From positions 241,048 to 305,047 of the forward strand of contig WLXD01000007.1 in NCBI GenBank assembly GCA_012103255.1: DNA of 64,000 nucleotides. Reading direction: 5' to 3'. The translations under genes and the position numbers were made by a program. Below the pieces are notes generated by a model that worked only from the letters and a program-made list of their open reading frames with translations, searched no databases and had not been told where the DNA came from. This document shows, one piece after another, positions 18,693 through 28,370 of this stretch. This stretch comes from Acidobacteriota bacterium (GTDB lineage: Bacteria; Acidobacteriota; UBA890; WLXD01). Numbering within the stretch: position 1 is the stretch's first letter; each line of letters starts with the position of its first letter.

Positions 18693-19679
18693 CTACATCG
18701 CGATGACCGTCGGCTGGATGCCCTCGCCCAGCACGAACCGCGATCCGACAGCTCCGACCACGGCCGTGCGGCGCGTGAGATTGAGTCCGGCGCGCAATCG
18801 GAACAGTGGCTCGATGCCGGTGCAGTGCCCCGCCATCAGGTGATGCACGCCGATGTCGCGCAGTCGATCTGCTGTCCAGCCAAGGGTCTCGTCGGTGGCG
18901 TTGAACAGATGCAGCCCACCCATCAACGCGTGAATCGGCCGGTCGGCAATCGTCTCCTGCACATGTGTGAGCAGATTCACCACACCGGAGTGGCCACAAC
19001 CGAGGATCACGATGTGGCCTTCGGGCGTCAGCACTGACAGCCCCTGGCTCTCGGGCACGTAATCGTCGACCCACTCGCCATCACGTTCGATCTTGATGGC
19101 CGCCGGGTATGTCTTCTCAGGTGTCGTCCGTGGCACGGGGCCGGTCAGCCAGATACCTGGCGCGATCTCTGCTGCCCCTTCGTGAACGAGGAACTCGACG
19201 CCGCGCGCTTCGAGTTCCGTTCGAGCCGCGATCATCTGGTTGGCCTCACCGTCGCCCCGCGGCGGCACTCGGCGTGACTCGAAAAAACCGGCCGCCACGT
19301 GTACCCGGCGGATCGCGTTCGGATGGTCGGGACGCAACGTATCGATGAGCGCGTTCAGTCCGGCCGTATGATCGGAATGAAAGTGACTGAGCACCACATC
19401 GGACACGCAGCCCAGATCAATGCCTAGCTCCCGTGCGTTGTGCACGACGGTTTCGGGGTGCCGGCCGGCATCGAACAGCACACAGACGCCATCGGCCTCC
19501 ACGAACGCCGAGAGCCCCCACTCGCCCACGGTGTTCCCGTTAGCCAGGTTGGACGACAGGATCGTTACCTGGGCCTGTTGCACCACATGTCGTTCCTGGC
19601 CGATCACCGGCTTCGCCACGATGGCGGTCGCCGCGACCATGCCCGCACTCACCAACGCCCTGCGCCACCGAATCCGCAT
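18693..19679 (-). CDS. Secreted MBL-fold hydrolase, dihydropterin-synthase-like
   Basis: A 328-residue protein with an N-terminal export signal (MRIRWRRALVSAG..., about 27 residues, arginine-rich). The MBL-fold zinc motif SHFHSDHTAG lies at residues 98-107, with later ligands in GCGHSGVVN and HLMAGHCTG. The domain order (FDAGRHPETVVHNARELGID, SHFHSDH, GVVN, LHLFNAT) resembles the archaeal-type MBL group annotated as ribofuranosylaminobenzene-5'-phosphate-synthase-like, but that activity is not implied for an exported protein. It lies upstream of the sulfotransferase on the same strand, 74 bases apart, so co-expression is possible. Confidence 0.82.
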   Translation of the reverse strand: MRIRWRRALVSAGMVAATAIVAKPVIGQERHVVQQAQVTILSSNLANGNTVGEWGLSAFVEADGVCVLFDAGRHPETVVHNARELGIDLGCVSDVVLSHFHSDHTAGLNALIDTLRPDHPNAIRRVHVAAGFFESRRVPPRGDGEANQMIAARTELEARGVEFLVHEGAAEIAPGIWLTGPVPRTTPEKTYPAAIKIERDGEWVDDYVPESQGLSVLTPEGHIVILGCGHSGVVNLLTHVQETIADRPIHALMGGLHLFNATDETLGWTADRLRDIGVHHLMAGHCTGIEPLFRLRAGLNLTRRTAVVGAVGSRFVLGEGIQPTVIAM

Positions 19680-19820
19680 GCCAGGAACTCCTCGCTCTTA
19701 GGAAATGACTCGCCGGCACCGGAGTCTAGCCCCTGCATGCGGGACTCGCCCAGAAGTCGGCTCGATGCCGATCTGGCAGTATTGGCGCTCCCTGCTCCCA
19801 ACACGACTGGAGAGACCCCG

Positions 19821-20165
19821 ATGAGTCGACTACAGATCAGTGCCACGTTCAGCATCCACGAGGGCAAGCTGGACGAGTTCAAGACGCACGTACCCAAGTA
19901 CATCGAGCGTGTGCGCGACCTCGACACCCAGACCGAGGCGTACGACTGGTTCCTGAGCCCCGACGGCACGAGTTGCGAAGTGCGCGAGATCTATCCCAGC
20001 TCGGAGGCGCTACTCGATCACATCGGCCATGTCGGCGACCTGTTCCCGGACACGCTCGCGATCGCCGACCTTGCGATCAAGGTCTACGGCGAGCCGTCAG
20101 CCGAGCTGGTCGAAGCCACCAAGGAAATGGACGTCGTCGGCTTCAGCTTCCTCGCCGGCGCGTAG
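19821..20165 (+). CDS. ABM-fold (antibiotic biosynthesis monooxygenase-like) small protein
   Basis: A 114-residue cytoplasmic protein. The sequence MSRLQISATFSIHEGKLDEFKTHVPKYIERVRDLD..., then AYDWFLSPDGTSCEVREIYPSSEALLDHIGHV, has the alternating pattern of the dimeric alpha/beta barrel seen in antibiotic-biosynthesis-monooxygenase proteins, including the mid-domain 'Y.SSEALLDH' segment. Substrate unknown. The ATG at 19821 follows GGAGAGACCCCG, with AGGA/GGAG-like pairing. It lies alone between divergent or unrelated genes; no operon partner is evident. Confidence 0.75.
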   Translation: MSRLQISATFSIHEGKLDEFKTHVPKYIERVRDLDTQTEAYDWFLSPDGTSCEVREIYPSSEALLDHIGHVGDLFPDTLAIADLAIKVYGEPSAELVEATKEMDVVGFSFLAGA

Positions 20166-20327
20166 CACAAGCGGCTCTCGGGGCCTGAGACTCCGGTGTC
20201 GTAGGTCCATCCATCGACTGCAATGGAGCTTAGTCTGCAGGCCAGTTGATCTTTGGCCCGGAGAGCCAGTACGCTAGCGTGGTCGCGATGGGGAGACCCG
20301 TTCCTCCTGATGAGGAGCGACCCGCAC

Positions 20328-21827
20328 ATGAGCGATGTCAGCGAGCCCCGGGGTGCCGGTGCGTTCGGTCTCTTGACGATCTTCGCGCTTCCCTTTGCGG
20401 GTGTTGGCGCGTACACGGGCTACCTGCTGCTCGCAGCGCTCGCCTCAGGGAACGGCGACGCCGAGAGACTGCTGCTACTTACCGTCTTCAGTCTGGTGTT
20501 CGGCGGGGTCGGCGTGGGGCTGATCTGGGGAGATCGCCACAGCAGAGCCCAACAGGCGCTCCAGGATCGTCTGCGGCGATCACACCCGAACGAGCCGTGG
20601 CGCTGGAACCCTGACTGGGCCGACGGCCGCGTCCGCGGTGGCAACCGTACGCGCATGTATTTCGTCTGGGCTTTCGCCCTGATCTGGAATCTGATCACAG
20701 CGCCGATGTTGACCCAGCTACCTGGCGAGTTCGCCAAGGGGAACTACGGCGCGCTCTTCGGGCTGCTCTTTCCCGCAGCGGGGGCCGGCCTCCTATGGTG
20801 GGCGATCAGGGCCACCATCAGATACAGACGCTTCGGCGTCTCCGACTTCCGCCTGGACACGATCCCGGGCCGGATCGGCGGCAAGCTCAGCGGCCAGATC
20901 GAGACCGGCATGCGCACGCGTCCCCCAGGCGATGTCACCGTGAAGCTGACCTCAGTACATCGTTACCGAACCACGGGCAGCAAGAAGGAAACCCGAGAGA
21001 AGATCCTCTGGCAGGACGAGTACCGCCTCGCCGAATCGGACCTCCGACAGGGCCCGAACGGCATCGCACTTCCCGTCGAATTCACGATCCCCGACGAGTG
21101 CAAGGGTACCGACGAAATTGATCCAGGCAACCGTCACCTCTGGAGACTCGAGGCGGCCGCACAACTCGCCGGGGTCGACTTCCACACGCAGTTCGAGGTT
21201 CCGGTTTTCGTCACTTCGGAGCCGAACGCCGCAGCCGTCGGCTGGCCGGCCGAGTCCACAGTCGTGCGTCGCGAACGCGACGAGTTCGACCCATCGAGTT
21301 CACCGGTTCAAATCACCTCTACGCGTGCGGGCAACACCGAATTCGTATTCCCGGCCGGTCGCAACAAGAGTGTCGCACTCTCGCTAACCGTACTCCTGCT
21401 GATCTTCGGCGGCGCAACTGCCGGTCTTGCATGGTGGTTACGCTCAAGCGAGCAGCCGTTCATCTTCACCCTGTTCACAGCGCTCTTCCCTGTCGTCTTC
21501 GGGCTCTTCACGCTGCTGATCCTGTTCTTCGCCCTCGACGCCTGGTTCGCCAAGTCCCGCGTGGTGATAGCCGATGGCCGGCTTTCCTCCCGGCGAACCT
21601 TGTTCGGCAGCGGCAAGCCCCGAGAGATCGCGGTCGCGGATATCGCCGAGATCCAGCTCGGCATCGGTATGAGCCAGAACCAGACCGCAACTCAGAGTGG
21701 CAAGGCCTACTACGACATCGAGATCCATCCGAAGACTGGCAAGCGCTTCAAAGCCGGGCAGGGCATCCCGAACAAGCGCGAAGCTGAGTGGATCGCCAAA
21801 CAGATGCGCGAGATGACCGCCGCCTGA
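20328..21827 (+). CDS. Multi-pass membrane protein, DUF3592-like, unknown function
   Basis: A 499-residue protein with several helices in the N-terminal third (about residues 12-35, 45-65, 112-132, 140-165), a large soluble beta-rich domain (about 175-345), two more helices (about 355-375 and 385-410), and a C-terminal cytoplasmic beta domain. The start at MSDVSEPRG is chosen because GAGGAGCG precedes it by 7-8 bases; farther upstream codons lack such a site. No recognised catalytic motif. The layout resembles DUF3592-type membrane proteins, but this is only fold-level similarity. It is convergent with the ADOP at 21849. Confidence 0.72.
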   Translation: MSDVSEPRGAGAFGLLTIFALPFAGVGAYTGYLLLAALASGNGDAERLLLLTVFSLVFGGVGVGLIWGDRHSRAQQALQDRLRRSHPNEPWRWNPDWADGRVRGGNRTRMYFVWAFALIWNLITAPMLTQLPGEFAKGNYGALFGLLFPAAGAGLLWWAIRATIRYRRFGVSDFRLDTIPGRIGGKLSGQIETGMRTRPPGDVTVKLTSVHRYRTTGSKKETREKILWQDEYRLAESDLRQGPNGIALPVEFTIPDECKGTDEIDPGNRHLWRLEAAAQLAGVDFHTQFEVPVFVTSEPNAAAVGWPAESTVVRRERDEFDPSSSPVQITSTRAGNTEFVFPAGRNKSVALSLTVLLLIFGGATAGLAWWLRSSEQPFIFTLFTALFPVVFGLFTLLILFFALDAWFAKSRVVIADGRLSSRRTLFGSGKPREIAVADIAEIQLGIGMSQNQTATQSGKAYYDIEIHPKTGKRFKAGQGIPNKREAEWIAKQMREMTAA

Positions 21828-21848
21828 CGCGGCCGCGAGTGCCGCACA

Positions 21849-24527
21849 CTAACTGCCGCGCATCACGCGCACGGGATCGATCCGCGAGGTGCGGCGCGCC
21901 GGAATCCAGCAGGCGAACCAGCCGATCAACAGCAAGAGGCCGGCAACACTTGCCACGGCCACGGGGTCCATTGCGGAGACATTGAAGAGCAGACTCGCGA
22001 CAAACTGCCCGAGAGCCAGTGACGTCACGATACCCAGGGCGAGGCCCATAGCGACCAGTGCCATGCCGCGCCGGAGGACAAGTCGGACGACCTGCCGGCC
22101 CTCGGCACCGAGCGCCATCCGGAGTCCCATCTCGCGGCGCCGTTCCGCTACGAAGTAGCCCAGCACGCCGTACAGACCAAGTGCCGCCAGCACGAGAGCG
22201 ATGACAGCGAAGCTACCCAACAGCACGGTGCGGAACCGCGGACCGTCGAGGACGCTGTCGACCACGCCTTGCATACTGCCGACGGCCGAAAGCGGCAACT
22301 GATCGTCGATCTGCCCGAGCGCAGTGCGTAGCATCGGCGCCATCTCCGATGCCTCGCCGCCCGAGCGCAGTGTCACGACGCCACCTCCCATGTCTGCCTG
22401 GCGCGGCGTGAAGTACATGGTCGGCACTGGGCCAACGCCAGCACCATAGTGGTACACCTCACCGACGACACCGATGATCTCGGCGCGCTGCGCCTCGCCG
22501 AGATCGACGATCACGATACGCCCCACAGGGTTCTCTTCAGGGAGTAGCGCCGCCGCGAGCGACTCGTCGATCACCATCGACATCAAGCCGTCGTCACCAT
22601 CACGACTGTCGAACAGGCGGCCCGCAACGACGTTGATGCGCATCGCGTCGAAGTAGCCATCTGTGGCGACCCTGCTCTCGGCGTTGGTGCCTTGCAGACC
22701 TTCGGCCGGCGGCTCGCCTTCGGGATACAGCCAGGTGTCGTTGCCACCCCTGAGCGGCAGGATGTTGATCGCGCCGATGGCTTCGACTCCAGGGCGGGCG
22801 GCGAGGTCATCGGTCAGCTCGGCCCAGAAACGCGCCTGCGCATCACGGTCGGGATACCGACTCTCGGGCAAAGAAACGCTACCCACGAGGACGCCTTCGT
22901 CACGAAAACCAAGATCGACACCCTCGAGGGCAGCGAGGCTGCGCAGGAACAGGCCGGCGCCGATCAACAGGGCAACCGAGGTCGCCAACTGCGCGACCAC
23001 CAGCCCGTTGCGAAACCGCTGCGTCCGAATCGACGGTGACGTTCTCCCTTCGCCTTGAAGGGCGGTGGTGAGGTCGTTGCGAACGGCCCGGAGCGCAGGG
23101 ACGAGGCCGAACAAGAGCCCGGTCGCGATGGTCACTACGAGGGCAACCCCGACCACGCGCAGATCCAACTCGACCGAGGCGATGCGCGGCAATCCGGTTC
23201 CGGCCAGACGCGTGAGTCCGCCGATCACCTGGGCTGCGATTGCGAGGCCAGCCGCGCCACCAGCAACGGCCAGCAGCATGTTCTCGATCAGGATCAGGCG
23301 CACGATCTGGCGTGGCGAGCCACCGAGTGCAGCGCGGATCGAGATCTCCCCAGCTCGCGTGCTCGATCGCGTGAGCACAATCACCGCGATGTTGCTGCAG
23401 CCGATCAACAGTACGGCTATAGAAGCGCACAGCAGGATGATCAGCGGGGTGCGCGTGAAGCCGAAGCGAGCTTCGGCAACTGGAACCAGAGCCATCGTCC
23501 AATCCGTATTGCTGTCCGGATACTCGCGAGCCAGACGCTCGGCCGTCACGTCTACCTGCTGCTGGGCGGTCACAAGGTCAACGCCGGGCCGCAGCCGTCC
23601 GAGTGTGCGCAGGAAGTGGAAGCGGCGCACGGTGGTCGCGCCAGCGCCGAAACGAATCGGCTGCCAGAGATCGCTCGCGCCACCGAGCAGATCGAAGTCG
23701 GCCGGAAGCACGCCAACCACCAGGGTCGGTTTGTCGTCGAGCAGAATTGTCGAGTTGACCACGCCGGGATCAGAGGCAAAACGGCCGGCCCAGAGCGCAT
23801 GGCTGATGAGCGCTACCTCGGGACCACCTGCCACCACGTCTTCGGGGCTGAAGCCTCGCCCCAGTGCCGGCACCACGCCGAGAGTGGCCAGGAGGTTGTC
23901 GGTAATCCGACGCGCCCGAAGCCGCTGGGGTTCATCCCCGCCCGTGAGATCGACTGACGGCTGAAAGCTGGTCGCCGCGGCGAGCGATGTGAACGCCGCC
24001 ACCTCCTCGCGATAGTCGAGGTAGTCCATCGGCGAGACCGAAGCCCGGTTGTTCGCCGGGAAGCTCCCGAAACCCATGACGAGCTGGTCGGGCTCTTCGT
24101 AATCAAGGGGCTGCAGCAGTACGCCATCGACCACGCTGAACACGGCACTGGTGGCTCCGACCCCGAGCGCGAAGGTAGCGATGATGACCAGACTGTAGAG
24201 AGGGCTCTTCGCAAGCGTGCGCGCCGAATAGGCGATCTCCGAGAAGATGTTCCTGAACATTTCGGTGGTGGTCTCGATTGGGGAGAGACGGTGCTGCTGT
24301 GGCGTGGCGGGGACAACCGCCCATTCACGAACGATCGTGCGCACCAGATCAACGACTTCGCGACGCCAGAAGCGACGTTGCGCCCGTGACGAAAGGCTGT
24401 GAGGAGCCTCCGCCGACCGCTCGAGCGCGCAGTCGCGCAGCTCGGCACCATAGCGGTGCCGAAACAACGGCGGCAGCGCCCGCACCAGCAGGCCATGGAA
24501 ACGCGAGTTGATCGGCATGGGTTGCAT
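21849..24527 (-). CDS. ADOP-type ABC permease, type-3 prefix
   Basis: An 892-residue permease. The N-terminal prefix (about residues 1-85; LVRALPPLFRHRYGAELRDCALERSAE) differs from the prefixes of the other ADOPs and resembles those at 8509 and 47286-49874. The core begins at an internal MFRNIFSEIAYSARTLAKSP, first helix about residues 102-125 (TFALGVGATSAVFSVV), first FtsX block with LLIGCSNIAVIVLTRS, second FtsX block ending ARRTSRIDPVRVMRGS. The start is the first of two nearby ATGs, 4 bases after the PadR stop; a second at +9 is possible. Adjacent to its PadR and cotranscribed. Confidence 0.92.
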   Translation of the reverse strand: MQPMPINSRFHGLLVRALPPLFRHRYGAELRDCALERSAEAPHSLSSRAQRRFWRREVVDLVRTIVREWAVVPATPQQHRLSPIETTTEMFRNIFSEIAYSARTLAKSPLYSLVIIATFALGVGATSAVFSVVDGVLLQPLDYEEPDQLVMGFGSFPANNRASVSPMDYLDYREEVAAFTSLAAATSFQPSVDLTGGDEPQRLRARRITDNLLATLGVVPALGRGFSPEDVVAGGPEVALISHALWAGRFASDPGVVNSTILLDDKPTLVVGVLPADFDLLGGASDLWQPIRFGAGATTVRRFHFLRTLGRLRPGVDLVTAQQQVDVTAERLAREYPDSNTDWTMALVPVAEARFGFTRTPLIILLCASIAVLLIGCSNIAVIVLTRSSTRAGEISIRAALGGSPRQIVRLILIENMLLAVAGGAAGLAIAAQVIGGLTRLAGTGLPRIASVELDLRVVGVALVVTIATGLLFGLVPALRAVRNDLTTALQGEGRTSPSIRTQRFRNGLVVAQLATSVALLIGAGLFLRSLAALEGVDLGFRDEGVLVGSVSLPESRYPDRDAQARFWAELTDDLAARPGVEAIGAINILPLRGGNDTWLYPEGEPPAEGLQGTNAESRVATDGYFDAMRINVVAGRLFDSRDGDDGLMSMVIDESLAAALLPEENPVGRIVIVDLGEAQRAEIIGVVGEVYHYGAGVGPVPTMYFTPRQADMGGGVVTLRSGGEASEMAPMLRTALGQIDDQLPLSAVGSMQGVVDSVLDGPRFRTVLLGSFAVIALVLAALGLYGVLGYFVAERRREMGLRMALGAEGRQVVRLVLRRGMALVAMGLALGIVTSLALGQFVASLLFNVSAMDPVAVASVAGLLLLIGWFACWIPARRTSRIDPVRVMRGS

Positions 24528-24531
24528 GAAC

Positions 24532-24870
24532 CTAGGAGCTCCGACCGACGGCACGCGCCGCCTCGAGCACGACCTGCAGGCGAGCCACTTCGGCATCCAG
24601 CACATCACGGCCCAGGTCGGTGATCTCGTAGCTGCGCCGTCTGGTGTCACCCGCAGGAGCCTCGACTTCACGAATGAACTCCGCCTGCTCCATCCGACGG
24701 ATCGCCGAATAGAACGTGCCCGTCCCCGGGTTCATTCCGCCCGTCGGTCCCTCCCGGACGGCCTTGATGACCGCGTAGCCATGGCTAGGCCCGGGCGCGA
24801 GCGCCACGAGCACGTGGAGTGTGAGCGGTGTGAGCGGCAGATGCCGGTCAATCGCGGTGGCGTCGGTCAT
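24532..24870 (-). CDS. PadR-family transcriptional regulator (ADOP partner)
   Basis: A 112-residue protein with the winged-helix pattern LTPLTLHVLVALAPGPSHGYAVIKAVRE, then GTGTFYSAIRRMEQAEFIREV and RRRSYEITDLGRDVL. It belongs to a PadR branch with SHGY rather than MHGW. The ATG at 24870 was chosen as it starts 58 bases downstream of a perfect palindrome and gives the usual length. It lies 4 bases before the permease gene. Confidence 0.92.
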   Translation of the reverse strand: MTDATAIDRHLPLTPLTLHVLVALAPGPSHGYAVIKAVREGPTGGMNPGTGTFYSAIRRMEQAEFIREVEAPAGDTRRRSYEITDLGRDVLDAEVARLQVVLEAARAVGRSS

Positions 24871-24927
24871 GTCGTGTTCCAGCGAAGTTCGAAGGGCGCG
24901 CCTATTGCCGCGTGATGTTCGAACCAC

Positions 24928-24946
24928 TATACCGATTATCGGTATA
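24928..24946. promoter_or_regulatory. Putative PadR operator TATACCGATTATCGGTATA
   Basis: A perfect 19-base palindrome about one central T (TATACCGAT-t-ATCGGTATA), 58 bases upstream of the PadR start, followed by a further ACCGATCAA half-site. It is the strongest single dyad in the window, and its position matches that of the other PadR genes. Confidence 0.75.
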
Positions 24947-25066
24947 CCGATCAACGGGATAGAAAGGGACTCTCGAGCAGCGCTGGAACAGTTCGATACC
25001 GCTCTCGATACCGCCTTGCGGGGCGGCGGAATCACATAGTAACGTTTTCGTTACACCTGAGATCCG

Positions 25067-25190
<124 letters not shown>

Positions 25191-25204
25191 GGACTCCAAG
25201 CGCA

Positions 25205-27526
25205 ATGTGCACTTCGCGACAACTCCTGTCGGTCCTGTCCCTGGCCATCTTCGTCACCAGCCCCGCCCTGGCGGAGCCGGCCGACGGCCGCGCAAGACTC
25301 GTTGATATCGGGGGCGGCACCCGGATGTACCTCGACTGCGTCGGCACCGGCGCGCCCACCGTGGTGATCGACGGCGGCGCCGGACACTGGTCCGTTCACT
25401 ATCGCCACGTGCAGGAAACGCTGGCCGCGGACACGCGCGTCTGTACCTATGACCGCGTCGGGCTCGGACAGAGCGACATGGTGGGTGGCCCGCGGACCTC
25501 GTCGCGGATGGCGGACGAACTCCATCGACTCCTGGCGGCGGCCGACGAGCGCGGCCCGTTCGTACTCGTCGGGCACTCGCTGGGTGGCTACAACGTGCGG
25601 ATTTACGAACATCGCTACGCCTCCGAAGTGGCTGCACTCGTGCTGCTCGACTCCGGGCACCCGCAGCAGTGGGAGTCTCTGCCGCAGGTGTGGGCAATGG
25701 TCGAGGCTAGCTTGCCGATGATGCAGGGGGCGGCCGAACTCGCGACCCTCGGACAGCTGGAACTGGCCCACCTACCGCCCTGGGACGATAGATACGCGCC
25801 CGACGCGCGCGCCGACTACGAAGCGGTCGCGGTGCAGCCGAAGGTGCAGACGACCATCTGGCAGGAGATGGCATCGTCGCGCCTGAGTGGCGGGCAGGTG
25901 CCGGCTCGCACCGCGTCGCCCCTCCCCGTGATCGTCGCCTCAGCCGGACGTAGCTTCGACGCGTTCGCCGGAACCGGGATCGCCATCGAGGAGGCCAACG
26001 ACGCCTGGTCAGAGCTGCAGTCTGACCTCACCACCATCTCATCGCACGCCGAGCAGATGATCAGCCCCGCGCACCAGACTTCGGGTGCCGCCGCGGCGCC
26101 CAATGCGCAGACCTGGAACAACTGCAGGTTCGAGCGCTTCGACGAGCTCAACCTGGCCGCCGGCAACCGCTTCCCTGCCTTCTGGGGCCATGCGCGCTGC
26201 GGCACCGTGGACGTGCCACTGGATCACACGGGTGCAATCTCGGACGAGCGGCTGGAGGTGCACTACATCGTCCTCCCCGCCACGGATACCAACCAATCCG
26301 GATCACCCCTGTTCATCTTTGCCGGAGGCCCCGGGGACGCGGTGACGAGCTACGACTGGGCGCCAATCTACTTCGCCGAGCCACGACGTCTGCATGACAT
26401 CGTGCTGGTAGAGCAGCGCGGCACGGGTCGTACGGCGCCCCTGGCATGCGCGTCGATGGAGCGCACCACACCGGAAGCGCTGCTGGCGCCGGCGCTGATC
26501 GAAGTAGAGGTGGTCGCCTGCCGGCGCGACCTCGAGCAGCAACACGATCTGCGCTTCTTTCGCACGGTCGACTACGCCGACGACATCAACCTCGTCCGCG
26601 AAGCCCTCGGCTACAACGAGATCAATCTATGGGGAGGCTCGTACGGCACCCGCGTCGCCCTCACATACCTGCGACGCCACCCGGTTACCGCGCGCGCGGC
26701 CGTGCTACAGGGCGTGGTGCATACGTTCTGGCGCTACCCGCTGTTCCATGCGGCGGCTGGCGAGCGGGCCGTCGGCAAACTCGCCGAAGCCTGCAACGAC
26801 GATCCCGCCTGCGCCGAACAGTTTGGCGACCTGACGAGCACAGTCCGCGCCCTCGCAGCCCTGTTCGAAGACGGCAGCGTGACCGTCGACCGGAAATGGG
26901 AGCCGGGCGCCGATAGCCGCGCGCTGAAGCTCCGACTCCCGGTGTTCCTCGACTGGGTAAGGTCACAGATGTACCGCTCCCGCGCAGCCGTCGAGTTGCC
27001 GGGACTACTCAGCGCCGCCCGAGCAACCGGGAACCTCAGCGAAGTGGCCGCCCGGATCATCGATTCGGCGGCCGGGTTCGGCGAGGGCGACAACTGGTTC
27101 AGCGGCCTCTGGCTCAACATCGTTTGCGCCGAGGACGACCCGTTGATCACGGAACCGATGATCCGCGAGCACACCGGCGGCACCGTCTTCGGCGACCACC
27201 GCGTACGCGCCCAGCAGATGGCCTGCCGCAACTGGCCGACCGTGCGGCCGCCGGAGGGCTACGCAGAGTTCGTCCGGTCGGATCGCCCGGTGCTCATGAT
27301 CACCGGAGACTACGACCCGGTCACACCGCCTTCCGCAGCAGACGAGGCGCTCATCGAGATGAGCGACGCCCGCCACGTGGTCGGGGCATACGGCCACGTG
27401 CTCGACACCATCCCCTGTGTCGGTCCGGTGATCGCCCAGTTTCTGGCCACCGCCGATCCGGGCCGGGTCGATGCTTCGTGCGTCGAGGATCTGCAGCTGC
27501 CCGACTGGGTGCACCCCAGCGAGTGA
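25205..27526 (+). CDS. Secreted tandem alpha/beta-hydrolase fusion
   Basis: A 773-residue protein with a signal peptide (residues 1-23, ending ALA) and two hydrolase modules. Module 1 (about 30-290) has DGGAGHWSVH, YDRVGLGQSD and the nucleophile motif VGHSLGG (Ser125); its expected catalytic His region is not clear where the domain ends (MISPAHQTSG). Module 2 (about 300-773) is of the tripeptidyl-aminopeptidase type: CGTVDVPLDH, VEQRGTGRTAP, LWGGSYGTRVA (Ser479), MITGDYDPVTPP (Asp) and GAYGHVLDT (His). Module 2 is therefore probably the active peptidase. It starts 15 bases after the homopolymer tract, so its true promoter is not visible. It is a relative of the serine-less hydrolase at 12379-13848. 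Confidence 0.85.
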   Translation: MCTSRQLLSVLSLAIFVTSPALAEPADGRARLVDIGGGTRMYLDCVGTGAPTVVIDGGAGHWSVHYRHVQETLAADTRVCTYDRVGLGQSDMVGGPRTSSRMADELHRLLAAADERGPFVLVGHSLGGYNVRIYEHRYASEVAALVLLDSGHPQQWESLPQVWAMVEASLPMMQGAAELATLGQLELAHLPPWDDRYAPDARADYEAVAVQPKVQTTIWQEMASSRLSGGQVPARTASPLPVIVASAGRSFDAFAGTGIAIEEANDAWSELQSDLTTISSHAEQMISPAHQTSGAAAAPNAQTWNNCRFERFDELNLAAGNRFPAFWGHARCGTVDVPLDHTGAISDERLEVHYIVLPATDTNQSGSPLFIFAGGPGDAVTSYDWAPIYFAEPRRLHDIVLVEQRGTGRTAPLACASMERTTPEALLAPALIEVEVVACRRDLEQQHDLRFFRTVDYADDINLVREALGYNEINLWGGSYGTRVALTYLRRHPVTARAAVLQGVVHTFWRYPLFHAAAGERAVGKLAEACNDDPACAEQFGDLTSTVRALAALFEDGSVTVDRKWEPGADSRALKLRLPVFLDWVRSQMYRSRAAVELPGLLSAARATGNLSEVAARIIDSAAGFGEGDNWFSGLWLNIVCAEDDPLITEPMIREHTGGTVFGDHRVRAQQMACRNWPTVRPPEGYAEFVRSDRPVLMITGDYDPVTPPSAADEALIEMSDARHVVGAYGHVLDTIPCVGPVIAQFLATADPGRVDASCVEDLQLPDWVHPSE

Positions 27527-27556
27527 GCCCCCGCGTGCCGGTAGGCCGGGGCGTCC

Positions 27557-28201
27557 TCAGGCCGGGTCGCTGTCGCCGTCGCTTCGCTCGATGGCCGCGG
27601 CGAAAAAGGTGAGTACCCCGGCCCACGACTCGCGGAACGCCTCGTCTTCCGGGTTCAATCCGGTGATCAACCGCGCCACCTGCGGGAAGCTAGCCGGATA
27701 GGCCACCAACGAGAGCAATCCGAGGAGCAAGAACCGCGGATCGAAGTCGCCGTCGAGGCGACCGGCCGCCTGCCACTGCGCCAGCACTTCTGCCTGAGCG
27801 TCGTAGTACTTGCCGCGTGCCGCAGCCGCCGTCGGCTCACTTCCATCATCGGCGAGCGCTTCCTGATGCAGCAACCCGATGTAGTCCTGCGCGTCCTGTC
27901 CCGCGGTTTCGCGGAACCAGGTCAGGAGCGCGTCGGCGAGACCATCGGGAATGCCCTCGAGCACCTCGACGCGCTTGGTGAGCTCACGCTCGAGCACCGC
28001 GCGCACAAGCTGTTTCCGATCGCCGAAGTAACGGTAGATCAGCCCTTTGTTGAAGCCTGAGCGGGACGCAATGTGTTCGATCCGCGCCCCGTGGAAACCC
28101 TTTTCCACGAACTCACGCGTGGCCGCGTCGAGAATCGCGGTGCGGCTATCGATCGCTCGTGTCTCGAGCGATGTCCCTTGGGGTGTGTCGGACGGCGCCA
28201 A
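27557..28201 (-). CDS. TetR-family transcriptional regulator
   Basis: A 214-residue regulator. The helix-turn-helix is at about residues 18-64 (RTAILDAATREFVEKGFHGARIEHIASRSGFNKGLIYRYFGDRKQLV), followed by a ligand domain. There is no suitable ATG; I start it at the TTG at 28201 because AGGAGG lies 10 bases upstream. It is divergent from a second TetR gene at 28371, with a shared 169-base intergenic region containing a small palindrome. Confidence 0.88.
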   Translation of the reverse strand: MAPSDTPQGTSLETRAIDSRTAILDAATREFVEKGFHGARIEHIASRSGFNKGLIYRYFGDRKQLVRAVLERELTKRVEVLEGIPDGLADALLTWFRETAGQDAQDYIGLLHQEALADDGSEPTAAAARGKYYDAQAEVLAQWQAAGRLDGDFDPRFLLLGLLSLVAYPASFPQVARLITGLNPEDEAFRESWAGVLTFFAAAIERSDGDSDPA

Positions 28202-28315
28202 GACTGAACTGCCTCCTGAAGTCGACTTGCAAGCTCGCAGATCGGATCCGCGCAACGACCGGCAACGTACCACTCGACGAAGCTGGGCCGCACCGGCCAG
28301 AGTGTGCAATTGCTG

Positions 28316-28329
28316 TTCACTTATGTGAA
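28316..28329. promoter_or_regulatory. Candidate TetR operator TTCAC-ttat-GTGAA
   Basis: Short inverted repeat (5-base arms, 4-base spacer) in the intergenic region between two divergent TetR genes, 42-55 bases upstream of the plus-strand gene. Could serve either regulator. Arms are short, so this is tentative. Confidence 0.4.
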
Positions 28330-28370
28330 ACTGAATTCATCTTCATATTTACTTACTCCTCACGAAACTC

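Noticed and set aside
17029..18843. A 604-codon open stretch on the plus strand antisense to the sulfotransferase
   Set aside because: Composition is that of a shadow frame of a GC-rich gene; no ribosome site, no known domains, and the opposite strand has strong family motifs.
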